A DNA stretch of 34,612 nucleotides from Salipiger bermudensis HTCC2601 (GCF_000153725.1 NZ_DS022276.1:1692975-1727586), one strand, 5' to 3'. Positions 14,393 through 23,059 are shown, numbered from the stretch's first letter. The notes: a model not told the origin generated them from the sequence alone. Numbers and translations are program-made.

Positions 14393-17218
14393 TCATGTTT
14401 TATTACAGGGATGGCGCGACGTTATTTTTATTAGGTCAGCGTCAATTGCTGGCTGAATGATTTGGCACATACGCGATGTCATAGCATCGATGGTTAAATC
14501 AAGGTGACGGAACCCAGATTGATCAACATAGTCGACAATGAGGCTGCTATCCCTGTCACGTAATGTGGCCCAAGCCTGATCCGGGCTAGTCAACACCAGG
14601 GCTTTTGCTTCAGCCTCATACCCCAATCCAACTTCCTGGCCTGTGCCGGAATCCCACCGACGCAGCCTTGGTGGAACCGAATTTTCAACAGCAACAACGA
14701 ACCTCCCATCAAAAGCCATTGCGCCGATGGCGTTTCCGCGTCTTGTATCAATGGAAACGTGATGCACCCAGCACGTTTCCTGAAATCTCCAAATCTCTAA
14801 CCGCCCATCGGCTAACCCAAGAGCAACTTCGCGTCCGTCTGGCGAAACCGCGGCTGATACTCCCGCCTCTAGGTATTCAGGTTCCCCCATTTCCTCATCG
14901 TAGACGTCGAGGGGCGCGTAGCACTGAGTTTCGGTGCCTAGGTCGCTCAATGAAAGTAACTTAAATCCAGACTCCAATCCCGCAACCAGGCGGTTGGAAT
15001 CGGAAGCAACCCACATCGATGGGCCGATAGTTTCCTGCTGCATCGCGCCTAGAGTGACCACATCGGTGTTTCCATCGAGATGATGAAGAAGGACCTCTTC
15101 GACAGCCTCGAAATTCAGCCCGTTAGATCGAGGGCGCGCCAGTACGCCTCCATCGAAACCAACCAATTCATATGGTCGGTCTTCAAGTGGTGTCTGTGTT
15201 AAGACCTTACCATCTGTAGTAATGGCGATAAGCTCGCCGCCATTTTCTCCGCTGAGCGCGAGGTAAGCGGTGTCGCCAAACGCAGAAACTGCCGCCCATT
15301 CGAATGCGCTTTGCGTGCCGCGATACAATTCTTTGACTTTTCCATCATCAAGCTGCAAAAGCACTTGATCGTCAGTTACGGCATAAATACGCTGATCTGT
15401 TGCGAACGACGCCACCAGACTTGCTTCGCCTTGAAACCTAGTTGTTTCAGTTGCGATCCTTGTTCGCGCAATTGTCCATCCTGATTCGTAATTGGGCGCA
15501 AGGGGAAATGATGCAATGGCACCGGTCGTGGCGTCAATATGTCCTCCAAAACTTCCACCCAAGAATAGGCGGTGTGTGTTTTGGTCGTAAACCATGGTTT
15601 CAATCGGTCCTGGAAGTAACTTTTCAATTTGATCCGTCTGCCAAAATCTCTTTGGACCAATTGTGAACAGGCCGACGCCGCCATCTGCCGTCCCAACAGC
15701 GACCCCGAAAATGGGATCTGTCGTCGATGGAAACACATCTCTGATGACGGTAACAGAGGTTCCGTTGGCAAAAAGTTGGAAGTCAACGCTACCATCCCTA
15801 AGATTGATGAACGTCACGAAGCGCTCTCCTGCTAACACAGCGTAGCCAATGTCCCCTAAAACAACACCCGCTTCCGGGTTTTCCGGAAGGGGGATTCCAA
15901 TCTTTTGACATGTGTCTAAATACATCATTGTCAGTTCTGGCCCCCTTTTCCAGCCTGCCACGACTAGAGTGTCCCTGAGAACGAAATTAAACCAATTCAC
16001 AAAATTTGTGGCGTCCCGAAGAGCTTCGGCGCATGGAAACGGCTCGGTGGATCCATCCGGAAGGACCAGAGTAAAATCCGAGTTGGTAGAGTTTGACGCG
16101 ATAAACCCGCCCCCGGGCCGCGGCGCCAGATCCCCTGTCCCATCTACGTTAATTGATAAGATGCGTTCGCCAGATACCAACAGTCCACTCGAGACGACGG
16201 GATCTGTGGCGGCATACCCGTTCTGTGTCGCGATGATTTGGGAATGCCCAATTTTGAGGTCGTCAAACCATGGTTCGTCCGGTACGGGCTGTAGTGTCGC
16301 AGCGTCCAAAGCTCTAATTCGATTGAATTGCGCAACAAAAAGAGTCCCTTCTTTGGGGTCCACAAGAAGACGGGCAATCGAGCCATTGCGGTAGAAACGA
16401 TATGCAAGCCCTTCGGGCAGTGCAACTTCGATCCGCGCCGCCGCGTCAAGCGCATTGGACGAAGAAACAGCGGCCAGCGATTGCACAAGTTTATCGAGGC
16501 CGTTTAGAACCCAACCATCCGCCAAGGCTGTACCGGATGTCGCGAGTAGAGCTTCGCTCGCCATAGCCTCAGCTTGAGCATGGCGTGTGGCGATGTTTGA
16601 TTGCAAGGCAAACACTACAGAGGCAAACGTCAATGCCAGAAGTACAGCCAACGCACCAGTTATGACACTCAAGCGACGTGTCTCGGAACGAACGCCGGAA
16701 AAGCGTTTCAGGATTTCGGGCGCGACGTTCGAAGCGGGCAGTCGATCGGACCCGTTATCAGGCCCGGGGTCAACGACTCGTAGAAGATTGTCCGCAAGCG
16801 TGTCTTCGCCAAAACCTGCGACAGGTTTGGCGGATAACCACCCCGAAAGGTATCTTTTATCGGGCAATCCAGCGGCGTATTCGATAGCGTGGTCGACATC
16901 AATTATGATCGGCAGGCGCCCGGTGTCGCGAAAGCAATCCACTTCCCTGCAGACCCACTTTGATGCTGTCAAAGCGTGTTTGCGACCGACCACAACAAGA
17001 AGCCGCGATTGCCGTACACGCAATTTGGTCAAAGCGCCCAGATCAGCACCGGCGAGGAGGTCGCGCTTGTCCAGGTAGATCGTATGGGTTTTGCCTAGTA
17101 TCGAGTCGAGATGTTCGGCATAGGCGACGCCGTCCCGGTGCGCATACGAAATGAAAACATCATAGCCAAAGAGCGCCTCGAGGATCTTTCGGGAAATGCT
17201 TCCAATTGATTTGATCAT
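14393..17218 (-). CDS. TIR - transmembrane - beta-propeller-like protein
   Basis: This 941-residue protein has three regions. Residues about 18-150 form a TIR domain: YDVFISYAHRDGVAYAEHL, the IYLDKRDLLAG loop, LLVVVGRKHALTASKWVCREVD with the putative NADase glutamate about E92, and IIIDVDH. One hydrophobic span at about 184-206 (LSVITGALAVLLALTFASVVF) should anchor it in the membrane. The remaining ~700 residues are beta-rich with repeated GxxxLFVA/SPDGREVALGLADGRLEIWRF-type blades, consistent with a degenerate WD40-like propeller. In other TIR proteins such a propeller serves as a sensor; here that is inferred. No clear Shine-Dalgarno precedes ATG 17218. The gene is visibly AT-richer than the nqr genes, suggesting horizontal gain. 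The stop lies 14 bp from an IS end, so the natural 3' end may have been altered. Confidence 0.85.
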   Translation of the reverse strand: MIKSIGSISRKILEALFGYDVFISYAHRDGVAYAEHLDSILGKTHTIYLDKRDLLAGADLGALTKLRVRQSRLLVVVGRKHALTASKWVCREVDCFRDTGRLPIIIDVDHAIEYAAGLPDKRYLSGWLSAKPVAGFGEDTLADNLLRVVDPGPDNGSDRLPASNVAPEILKRFSGVRSETRRLSVITGALAVLLALTFASVVFALQSNIATRHAQAEAMASEALLATSGTALADGWVLNGLDKLVQSLAAVSSSNALDAAARIEVALPEGLAYRFYRNGSIARLLVDPKEGTLFVAQFNRIRALDAATLQPVPDEPWFDDLKIGHSQIIATQNGYAATDPVVSSGLLVSGERILSINVDGTGDLAPRPGGGFIASNSTNSDFTLVLPDGSTEPFPCAEALRDATNFVNWFNFVLRDTLVVAGWKRGPELTMMYLDTCQKIGIPLPENPEAGVVLGDIGYAVLAGERFVTFINLRDGSVDFQLFANGTSVTVIRDVFPSTTDPIFGVAVGTADGGVGLFTIGPKRFWQTDQIEKLLPGPIETMVYDQNTHRLFLGGSFGGHIDATTGAIASFPLAPNYESGWTIARTRIATETTRFQGEASLVASFATDQRIYAVTDDQVLLQLDDGKVKELYRGTQSAFEWAAVSAFGDTAYLALSGENGGELIAITTDGKVLTQTPLEDRPYELVGFDGGVLARPRSNGLNFEAVEEVLLHHLDGNTDVVTLGAMQQETIGPSMWVASDSNRLVAGLESGFKLLSLSDLGTETQCYAPLDVYDEEMGEPEYLEAGVSAAVSPDGREVALGLADGRLEIWRFQETCWVHHVSIDTRRGNAIGAMAFDGRFVVAVENSVPPRLRRWDSGTGQEVGLGYEAEAKALVLTSPDQAWATLRDRDSSLIVDYVDQSGFRHLDLTIDAMTSRMCQIIQPAIDADLIKITSRHPCNKT

Positions 17219-17309
17219 TTATAGTATGTGCCACCGGTTTCAAGGTGTTGAGTTCAGAACAGCCGTTCGAGGTTTTAGGCCTATTCCAAGCCAACTCGCA
17301 TGTGAGGGG

Positions 17310-17440
17310 GGCTCTGTTGCACAAATTGGCTGAACGCCGAGCTTCCCCTTTCCCCAAACAGACTTATTTTACTTGCTCTGTGACGGGTATGCCAAGGGCG
17401 GTGTAGCGGTTCAAGGCCCTAACGGCCGCTTTAGTGAAGC
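17310..17440 (-). mobile_element. Remnant end of an IS5-superfamily (IS903-like) element
   Basis: A tip-like GGCTCTGTTGCACAAAT begins at 17310. Just inside it, on the minus strand, is a short transposase tail, FTKAAVRALNRYTALGIPVTEQVK, with stop at 17364. This matches the usual C-terminus of IS903-type transposases. Upstream of about 17440 the similarity ends, so only the last ~130 bp of the element survive. Confidence 0.6.
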
Positions 17441-17776
17441 CGCGCCGCGGCGCCCATCGGGATGGCGAATGTCGGCTCAGGGCCGGAAGCGTCAAAAATC
17501 CTAGGCATGTACACGCCTTCAACGACGTTCGTTGCCTGAGCGAAGCGGACCTCGGTATGCTGCGCGTACATTGTCGGCTTCCGAAGCGCCGGAGTTGGGT
17601 GGTGTCTCTGCCGGTGACCTGCCTCTGTCGACTGCTTATCTTCGAGAGGCTGGGCGTGTTCTGGAGAGTCCGCCCTTTGTTCGGTTCAGGCCGTTGCGAG
17701 CTCCCGCAACCAGTCCTAACGAACGCTCCGGGTCCTTCGCCTGGGATGTTTTTTGTTGCTCCCCTCCCAGCGCAAG
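17441..17776. other. Unassigned stretch between two IS remnants
   Basis: These 336 bp lie between the IS903-like remnant and an IS3 remnant. Open frames on both strands are long only because GC is high, and none resembles a protein I know. I read it as scrambled mobile-element debris. Confidence 0.35.
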
Positions 17777-17901
17777 TGACCTGCCCCCCTGCCGGTCCCT
17801 CATTCATAACGCGAGTCTGCAGGTTGGATTTGGGTATTCGGCTTCCTGCGGCGTCTGGTTGGCCAGGGACGAATGCGGGCGGTCCGTATTGTACAACTCA
17901 A
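17777..17901 (-). mobile_element. Remnant left end of an IS3 element related to copy A
   Basis: TGACCTGCCCCCCTGCCGG at 17777, then CCCTCATTCATAACGCGAGTC, follows the left end of copy A (4343 onward) closely. About 77 bp present in copy A are missing after position 17846. On the minus strand it still encodes the OrfB tail [16 protein letters not shown]. The match ends at about 17901. Confidence 0.82.
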
Positions 17902-17934
17902 TCACAGAACACCCACGGGACCGAGGAGCGCGAG

Positions 17935-18441
17935 GTGCTCTACCCTTGGCAGCCCTGGACGGGGCGAGTTGTTCACGTACACGAGGTGATCGCGAAGGCG
18001 GGCTGGGCTGCGTTTCGCTGTAGCCTGAGCGGTATCTCGTCGGACCGACGGCTGGAGGTTCCCGTCTGGATGTTCGATCGGGCGGCCTGCCAGTGCTGGC
18101 AAGTCGCGGTAACGCCGGTTGCCTCAGTGGCGGCTTTGCGAGCTCTGGCGGCATTGCTGCACGATGCGGCCGGCGTTCGTGATGGCGCATCGCAAATGCC
18201 AGATTCGAGCGCAACATCGAGCTCCCAGCAGGCGATTCCGGGAGATGCCGATGCCACGCCGACCAGCACCACAACAGCTCGAGTTGTTCACTCACCCCAG
18301 CGACGTCGACCAGGTTCCGGCGCCGCACTGGCAGACGTTGCCGGAGGAGGCGCGGGTAACGCTGACCGAACTGATGACCCGCCTGATCCTCGACCACGCC
18401 GCCGGCGCTCAGGCGCCTCGCCGGACGGAGGCACGACATGA
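17935..18441 (+). CDS. Small accessory protein of a serine-recombinase element (DUF5372-like)
   Basis: GTG 17935 follows GAGGAG at a good distance and opens [18 protein letters not shown] ... [14 protein letters not shown]. The YPxxPxxGxxxxV opening and VPxWMF motif resemble the small DUF5372-type protein commonly found just upstream of large serine recombinases in proteobacterial mobile elements. After about residue 85 the frame is low-complexity and overlaps the next gene in another frame. The true protein may therefore be shorter than the 168 residues of this frame, or the overlap may be natural. Function unknown. Confidence 0.55.
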   Translation: MLYPWQPWTGRVVHVHEVIAKAGWAAFRCSLSGISSDRRLEVPVWMFDRAACQCWQVAVTPVASVAALRALAALLHDAAGVRDGASQMPDSSATSSSQQAIPGDADATPTSTTTARVVHSPQRRRPGSGAALADVAGGGAGNADRTDDPPDPRPRRRRSGASPDGGTT

Positions 18442-18448
18442 AGCATGA
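18251..18448 (+). CDS. Small protein overlapping the recombinase start
   Basis: This is a 65-residue frame from ATG 18251, with GGGAG six bases upstream. It reads [20 protein letters not shown] ... [22 protein letters not shown]. Its stop overlaps the recombinase start by 11 bp, the usual arrangement of the three-gene recombinase cassette. It ends in an amphipathic helix with acidic and leucine residues. No function is known to me; an accessory factor for the recombinase is an inference from position. Confidence 0.6.
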   Translation: MPRRPAPQQLELFTHPSDVDQVPAPHWQTLPEEARVTLTELMTRLILDHAAGAQAPRRTEARHEA

Positions 18449-20510
18449 GAAGATCAGTTCGCACCACCTGGAGCGCAAGGCGATCCTCTACGTGCGACAG
18501 TCCTCCGCCCACCAGGTGCTGCACAACCGCGAGAGCGGCGCTCTGCAATATGCGATGCGCGACCGGCTGGCGACGCTCGGCTGGTCCTGCATCGAGACGA
18601 TCGACGACGACCTTGGCCGGTCCGCGGCGGGCGGCGTTGCGCGGGCGGGCTTCGACCGGATGGTCGCCGAGGTCTGCCTGGGCAAGGTCGGTGCGGTCGC
18701 GGCGCGGGAAGTGTCGCGCTTTGCGCGCAACAGCCGCGACTGGCAGCAGCTGATCGAGATGTGCCGGGTCGTCGACACCGTCCTGGTCGACCAAGAGGCG
18801 GTATATGCGCCACGCCAAGGCAACGACCGTCTACTTCTCGGTTTGAAAGGAAGTCTCAACGAGTACGAGCTCGATCTGCTGCGGCAACGGTCGCTGTCCG
18901 CCCGTTACGAGAAGGCCCGGCGCGGCGAGTTGATCGTCGCGGCTCCCGTCGGCTTCGTGAAGGCCGGCGACAGGCTCGAGAAGGACCCCGACCGCCGCGT
19001 CCAGGAGGCCATCACCCTTGTCTTCGACAAGGTGACCGAGCTCGGCAGCGCCCGGCAGGCCCTGCTCTGGTTCCTGGAGCACGGGCTGGACCTGCCCGCA
19101 AGACACGCCAATGGCGACGTGATCTGGCGCAGGCCAACCTATGCCACCATCCACCGCATGATCGAGAACCCGGTCTACGGCGGCGCCTACGCCTATGGTA
19201 AGACCCGAGTTGTGCCGAGACACGGCGCGGCCGTTCCGCGAACCGGCAGCCGCCGCAAACCGCGCGCTGAATGGCTGGCGCTGAAGCCCGGCGCACACGA
19301 AGGTTATATCAGTTGGGAACGGGCAGAGGCGATCCGCGCGATGGTCAGCGACAATACCCCCACGAGCCGGCACCATGGGGCGCCCAAGCACGGCGATGCC
19401 CTGCTCGCCGGTCTCTTGCGCTGTCGGCGCTGTGGCCGCAAGCTGACGGTCCGCTACACTGGGGCCAAGCACGACATCCCGCGCTATTCCTGCTGGCGCG
19501 GTCTGCTCGACAACGGCGAGCCGCGCTGCATCGCCTTCGGTGGCCTGCGGGTCGACGATGCCATCAAGGATGCGCTGCTGCGGGTGGTCGAGCCGGGCGC
19601 CATCACTGCGGCCGCCGAGGCCGAGGCGCAGGTCGCCAGTCGCCGCGATCAGGTTCGCGACGCGTTGGCGCGAGACCTCGAAGCTGCCCGCTACGGTGCC
19701 GACCGCGCCTTCCGCCAGTATGATGCAGCCGATCCCGAGAACCGACTTGTGGCGGCAGAACTCGAAGCGCGGTGGAACCGCGCCCTCGCACGCGCCGCCG
19801 AGATTGAGGCCAAGATCGCCGCGCATGATTCTGCAACCTCCAGGCCTTCCTCCTTGGCGGCGCTGGATGCCGCCGCGCTCGGCACGGACCTTCGCACTGT
19901 CTGGGAGGCGCCAACGACCGATGCCCGGCTCAAGAAGCGCATCGTGCGCACCGTCATCCTCGAGGTGGTCGCCGACATCGACGACGACGCCTCCGAGATC
20001 GTCCTTCTGATCCACTGGATCGGCGGCATGCATACCGAACTGCGCCTGCCGAAGCGGCGTCGAGGCCAGCGCAACAGTACAGCACCAGAGATCATCGCGG
20101 CGGTACGTCAGCTCGTTCTCCTGGCCACCGACGATCTGATCGCCGGCATCCTAAATCGAAACGGTCTGCTGACCGGTCATGGCAACCGATGGACCCGGGA
20201 GCGCGTCACCGCACTCAGGTCGCATCACAAGATCCCGGTATTCCGCCCGGCTCCCGACGGCACCGAACCCTGGCTCAACCTGACCAACGCTGCGCGCCTG
20301 CTCGGCGTCACGACCAAGACACTAAGACTGGCCGCCGAAGCCGGCAGCATCGAGGGCGTTCATCCGTTACCGGACGGTCCGTGGATCTTCGCCCGCGCGG
20401 AACTCGGCAAACCGCCAGCCCAGCAACTCACCCAGCGCGCCCGGCAGAACCCCAAATACCCCACCGGATCGCACCCCGATCAGCAAAACCTATTTACTTC
20501 AGAGGCATAG
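18438..20510 (+). CDS. Large serine recombinase
   Basis: The 690-residue protein has the resolvase catalytic domain at its N-terminus ([13 protein letters not shown] with the nucleophile about S22, then ...[18 protein letters not shown]...). A recombinase domain follows at about 165-290 ([13 protein letters not shown]). A zinc ribbon is formed by [11 protein letters not shown] and further cysteines in [18 protein letters not shown] at about 330-365. A coiled-coil region lies at about 395-460, and a C-terminal helix-turn-helix of the MerR/excisionase look ([24 protein letters not shown]). Such enzymes integrate and excise mobile elements without a replicative step. I could not identify its attachment sites. 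The cassette sits among IS remnants. Confidence 0.9.
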   Translation: MKHEKISSHHLERKAILYVRQSSAHQVLHNRESGALQYAMRDRLATLGWSCIETIDDDLGRSAAGGVARAGFDRMVAEVCLGKVGAVAAREVSRFARNSRDWQQLIEMCRVVDTVLVDQEAVYAPRQGNDRLLLGLKGSLNEYELDLLRQRSLSARYEKARRGELIVAAPVGFVKAGDRLEKDPDRRVQEAITLVFDKVTELGSARQALLWFLEHGLDLPARHANGDVIWRRPTYATIHRMIENPVYGGAYAYGKTRVVPRHGAAVPRTGSRRKPRAEWLALKPGAHEGYISWERAEAIRAMVSDNTPTSRHHGAPKHGDALLAGLLRCRRCGRKLTVRYTGAKHDIPRYSCWRGLLDNGEPRCIAFGGLRVDDAIKDALLRVVEPGAITAAAEAEAQVASRRDQVRDALARDLEAARYGADRAFRQYDAADPENRLVAAELEARWNRALARAAEIEAKIAAHDSATSRPSSLAALDAAALGTDLRTVWEAPTTDARLKKRIVRTVILEVVADIDDDASEIVLLIHWIGGMHTELRLPKRRRGQRNSTAPEIIAAVRQLVLLATDDLIAGILNRNGLLTGHGNRWTRERVTALRSHHKIPVFRPAPDGTEPWLNLTNAARLLGVTTKTLRLAAEAGSIEGVHPLPDGPWIFARAELGKPPAQQLTQRARQNPKYPTGSHPDQQNLFTSEA

Positions 20511-20533
20511 AGAGATGGGCGCAATGAAGCAGG

Positions 20534-20621
20534 ATTGTAGTGTCTACGCCAATCCTCCAGCTTTTCCCGCGCATCTGCAAGGTTCATGAACCAGTGCGCG
20601 TTTAGACATTCGTCCACTGCC
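20534..20621 (-). pseudogene. Fragment of an IS3-family OrfB
   Basis: On the minus strand the frame reads AVDECLNAHWFMNLADAREK then LEDWRRHYN, the well-known segment after the catalytic glutamate in IS3 (IS51/IS2-like) transposases. Both sides are lost: the IS110 element lies on one side and the recombinase cassette on the other. It belongs to a different IS3 subgroup from copies A and C. Confidence 0.75.
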
Positions 20622-20664
20622 CGGCAGGGCATTGTGCAGCAATGTCCCGTGTATGGACGCCCCC

Positions 20665-20905
20665 GGGGCTGCAAGCGATTTTTTGACTTTGGCAACAGCA
20701 TTGCGGTCGAGTTCTTTCGTGTATCCGGCCTCTGGTTGCGACCTTCAATGCCGCGGGCCCTCATGGTGAGTTCGAGGAACAGGTCCAAAACGAGAGGCCG
20801 TAGTACAAGCTACTCGGGACATTACTGGTTTTCCCATTCCTGATCTCGTCGACGCTTTGCCATGACCTCCATTCAGAACCACCGCACCCCAGCCTGCCTT
20901 CGCGC
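20665..20905 (-). ncRNA. Candidate guide (bridge/seek) RNA region of the IS110 element
   Basis: IS110-family enzymes are reported to use an element-encoded RNA with target- and donor-binding loops. In the IS1111 group this RNA is encoded downstream of the transposase. Here the only non-coding stretch of suitable size is the 241 bp between the transposase stop and the left inverted repeat. I did not fold it or align loops with the flanks, so this is a positional prediction. Confidence 0.4.
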
Positions 20906-21931
20906 TCAGGCGTTGGCAGGGGTCTCGTAGACGCCGCCATGAGCCATGATCGCCCAGGCCATCCGCGCCATCTTGTTTGCCAGCGCAACTGCAACCAGCA
21001 TTTTAGGTTTGCGAGCCAACATACGGGCCAGCCACGACCCATCTGGCGCGCCGCCGCGTTTTTGCGCGGCTTGGATCGCGGACATTGCACCGATGATCAG
21101 CAAACGCCGCAGGTCGCGCTGACCCATTTTTGATATCTTGCCCAGCCTTGTTTTACCGCCCGTAGAATGCTGGCGTGGTGCCAGCCCGATCCAGGCTGCG
21201 AAGTCGCGCCCCTTGCTGAACATCTCTGGCGGTGCCGCCAGCACGGCAATCGATACCGCCGTCACCGGGCCGATCCCCGGCATGGTCATCAACCTGCGCG
21301 CCACATCGTCCTGTCGGGCAATCTGTCGAAGTTGCCGGGTCAGCGCGTCAATGCGCGCGCTTAGCCCGGCGATGAGATCGAAGAATATTTGGCAAAGGCC
21401 GGTGACTTCGGGCGGCAATCGTTCTCCATTCTCAGCCACAGCCTTTTCCAACCGAGGCAGATGCTGAGGGCCTTTCGGCGCGACAATCCCATGTTCAGCC
21501 AGATGCCCTCGCAATGCGTTGATCGCCTGGGTACGTTGCCCTGTCAAAAGATCGCGGGTCTTGAGTACCATCGACTGACCTTGTTGCTCGGTTGTCTTGG
21601 TCGTCACAAAGCGCATGGTCGGTCGGGACGCTGCTTCAGCGATGGCTTCGGCATCATTCGCATCGTTCTTTTGCCGCTTCACATAGGGTTTGACGTATTG
21701 CGGGGCGATGAGCCTGACATCGTGGCCAAGTCTGGAAAGCTCCCGGCTCCAGTGATGCGCACCCGCGCAAGCCTCCAAAGCGATGGTGCAAGGCTCAATC
21801 TGACCGAAAAACTCTAGCACCCGCCCTCGCGGCAACGCCTTGCTAAAGACCTTAGATCCATTTGCCGCCGCGCCATGCGCGTGAAACGAACTCTTGGCAA
21901 TATCCAGCCCTACAATGCTAACCTTCTCCAT
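20906..21931 (-). CDS. IS110/IS1111-family transposase (DEDD)
   Basis: The 341-residue protein starts MEKVSIVGLDIAKSSFHAHG, with the first aspartate of the RuvC-like DEDD domain. It has LEACAGAHHWSRELSRLGHD (E) and KRQKNDANDAEAIAEAASRP (DD). The C-terminal transposase_20 part has MTMPGIGPVTAVSIAVL (helix-hairpin-helix) and AWIGLAPRQHSTGGKTRLG with the serine S-G-G motif. All expected motifs are present, so it is probably active. Confidence 0.94.
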   Translation of the reverse strand: MEKVSIVGLDIAKSSFHAHGAAANGSKVFSKALPRGRVLEFFGQIEPCTIALEACAGAHHWSRELSRLGHDVRLIAPQYVKPYVKRQKNDANDAEAIAEAASRPTMRFVTTKTTEQQGQSMVLKTRDLLTGQRTQAINALRGHLAEHGIVAPKGPQHLPRLEKAVAENGERLPPEVTGLCQIFFDLIAGLSARIDALTRQLRQIARQDDVARRLMTMPGIGPVTAVSIAVLAAPPEMFSKGRDFAAWIGLAPRQHSTGGKTRLGKISKMGQRDLRRLLIIGAMSAIQAAQKRGGAPDGSWLARMLARKPKMLVAVALANKMARMAWAIMAHGGVYETPANA

Positions 21932-22330
21932 GGACGCTTCCTCCTCGTAGCGAATTTCGACACCGCTACCTTGGCACAGCGATGCCGTGAGGGGGCGTCC
22001 ACACCATCAAGAGGGGCGCAGCCGTCCATTGAAGCTCTCGACGAAGCCGTTCTGCATCGGTTTTCCCGGAGCAATGTAGTGCCACGGCACCTCGTCCTCA
22101 TCGGCCCATTTCAGGATCGCCCGACTGGTAAACTCTGTGCCGTTATCGCTAACAATGCAGCCGGGCTTGCCGTAGACCCGGATAAGGGCGCTGAGCTCCC
22201 GGGCAACCCTTGCCCCGGAGAGGCTGGTGTCCGCCACAAGGCACAGGCATTCGCGCGTGCAATCGTCGATCACGGCGAGGATCCGGAACTTCCGCGAGGC
22301 ACCAAAGCTGTCGGATACAAAGTCTAACGA

Positions 22331-22374
22331 TCCCGCTGACCGGCAGCGGTTTGCCTGCAAACCGCGAGAGAGGG
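22331..22374 (+). repeat. Hairpin insertion in IS3 copy C (palindromic family, member 2)
   Basis: The sequence runs TCCCGCTGA, CCGGCAG (22340-22346), a perfect 7-bp stem CGGTTTG / CAAACCG with loop CCTG (22347-22364), then CGAGAGAGGG (22365-22374). Copy A has three bases here instead of 43. The arms match the insertion at 8883-8923, while the core differs completely yet remains self-complementary. Confidence 0.85.
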
Positions 22375-22495
22375 CGCGCGTTGACGCCCGCGGCCGATGG
22401 CATCGGGGTTCTTGTGCCACGCGCTCGCTTGCGACCGCGCCTCCTTTTCACGGACAGCCCTTCCTCGCGGTAGATCCGATGGAGCGCTCCGGCCT

Positions 22496-22520
22496 ACAAA
22501 AGGTCCCCCGGACCTTTTGT
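22496..22520. repeat. Perfect 11-bp inverted repeat within an insertion in IS3 copy C
   Basis: ACAAAAGGTCC and GGACCTTTTGT flank CCC. Copy A has no counterpart, and the surrounding gain is about 45 bp (22484-22534). The flanks (GGCCT before, GTTACGTGCTACG after) differ from the CCGGCAG/CGAGAGGG family, so this may be a second class of small hairpin insert. The hairpin lacks a T-run and lies inside an IS frame, so I do not call it a terminator. Confidence 0.75.
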
Positions 22521-22620
22521 GTTACGTGCTACGATGTGGTTCATGCTCATGCCCTTGCGCTCCAACAGGACGCCAATCCGGCGGTAGCCGAACCTGCGCC
22601 GCTTGGTGGATATCTGCGCA

Positions 22621-22665
22621 GTTCCCTCTCGCACATGCTCAGCATGTGCTGCCGGGCTGCGGGAC
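22621..22665 (-). repeat. Hairpin insertion in IS3 copy C (palindromic family, member 3, reversed)
   Basis: Read on the minus strand: TCCCGCAGC, CCGGCAG (22655-22649), stem CACATGCT / AGCATGTG with a single-base loop, then CGAGAGGG (22631-22624). It shares both arms with members at 8883 and 22331. Here the net gain over copy A is only 15 bp and the frame is kept, so part of the original sequence was replaced. Confidence 0.8.
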
Positions 22666-22787
22666 GGGCGTTCTCGCCGGACTATCTTGGGATCGACACC
22701 AACCAGCCTGCACGCCCGGCGCTGCGAGATGACATGATCCCGCATCCCCTGGAGCGCCGCATCTCGCCGCGTGATCAATGTCGTCAG

Positions 22788-22830
22788 GGTCGGCCTTGCC
22801 CTCGAACCGATGGTGGGCTGGCGGCCTCCA
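22788..22830. repeat. 40-bp net insertion at the OrfA/OrfB junction of IS3 copy C
   Basis: Copy A has three bases where copy C has 43. The insert can pair weakly (GGCC ends, inner GCCC/GGGC) but lacks the CCGGCAG/CGAGAGGG arms. It destroys the OrfA stop and the frameshift window. Its length matches the other inserts, its sequence does not. Confidence 0.6.
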
Positions 22831-23059
22831 TTCCCAGCAGGTCTTTCAACACGACGTTGCCCAGCATGGTGTCCGCCAGCAGGCGCTTCAGCTTGGCATT
22901 CTCGTCCTCAAGGGCCTTTAGCCTGGCAGCCTCGGACACCTCCATGCCGCCATACTTGGCTTTCAGCTTGTAGAACGTCGCCGTGCTCAGGCCGTGCCTG
23001 CGACACACCTCCGCAGTCGGCATTCCGGCCTCCTGCTCCTTGCTCATCCCGATGATCTG

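Larger units (their letters stand above)
20654..22001 (-). mobile_element. IS110-family (IS1111 group) element
   Basis: The element is bounded by short inverted repeats TGGACGCCCCC (20654-20664) and GGGGGCGTCCA (21991-22001) and encloses one intact transposase gene. The subterminal inverted repeats and transposase sequence fit the IS1111 group. These elements do not duplicate targets, so the exact tips cannot be fixed by flanks. It has landed beside or within IS3 remnants. A 241-bp non-coding stretch lies downstream of the gene. Confidence 0.8.
22017..22778 (-). pseudogene. IS3 OrfB of copy C, multiply interrupted
   Basis: The N-terminal part (22778 down to 22540) reads MITRRDAALQGMRDH ... 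[17 protein letters not shown] with an extra in-frame segment AHAEHVREGTA. It breaks at the hairpin insertion 22496-22520. [17 protein letters not shown] follows in another frame. It breaks again at 22331-22374, and [15 protein letters not shown] ... [10 protein letters not shown] continues to the lost 3' end. The catalytic segments are still readable but never in one frame. Confidence 0.88.

Noticed and set aside
17434-17934. Extension of the DUF5372-like gene upstream of 17935
   Set aside because: The upstream part is read through IS903-like and IS3 remnants. The GTG at 17935 has a good ribosome site and starts at the recognisable domain.
20480-20788. Minus-strand 102-residue gene
   Set aside because: The frame joins the IS110 non-coding region, the inverted repeat and an IS3 OrfB fragment. 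Only the fragment has meaning.
22496-22520. Rho-independent terminator
   Set aside because: The stem is strong, but there is no T-run after it on either strand, and it lies inside an IS reading frame as part of an insertion absent from the related copy.
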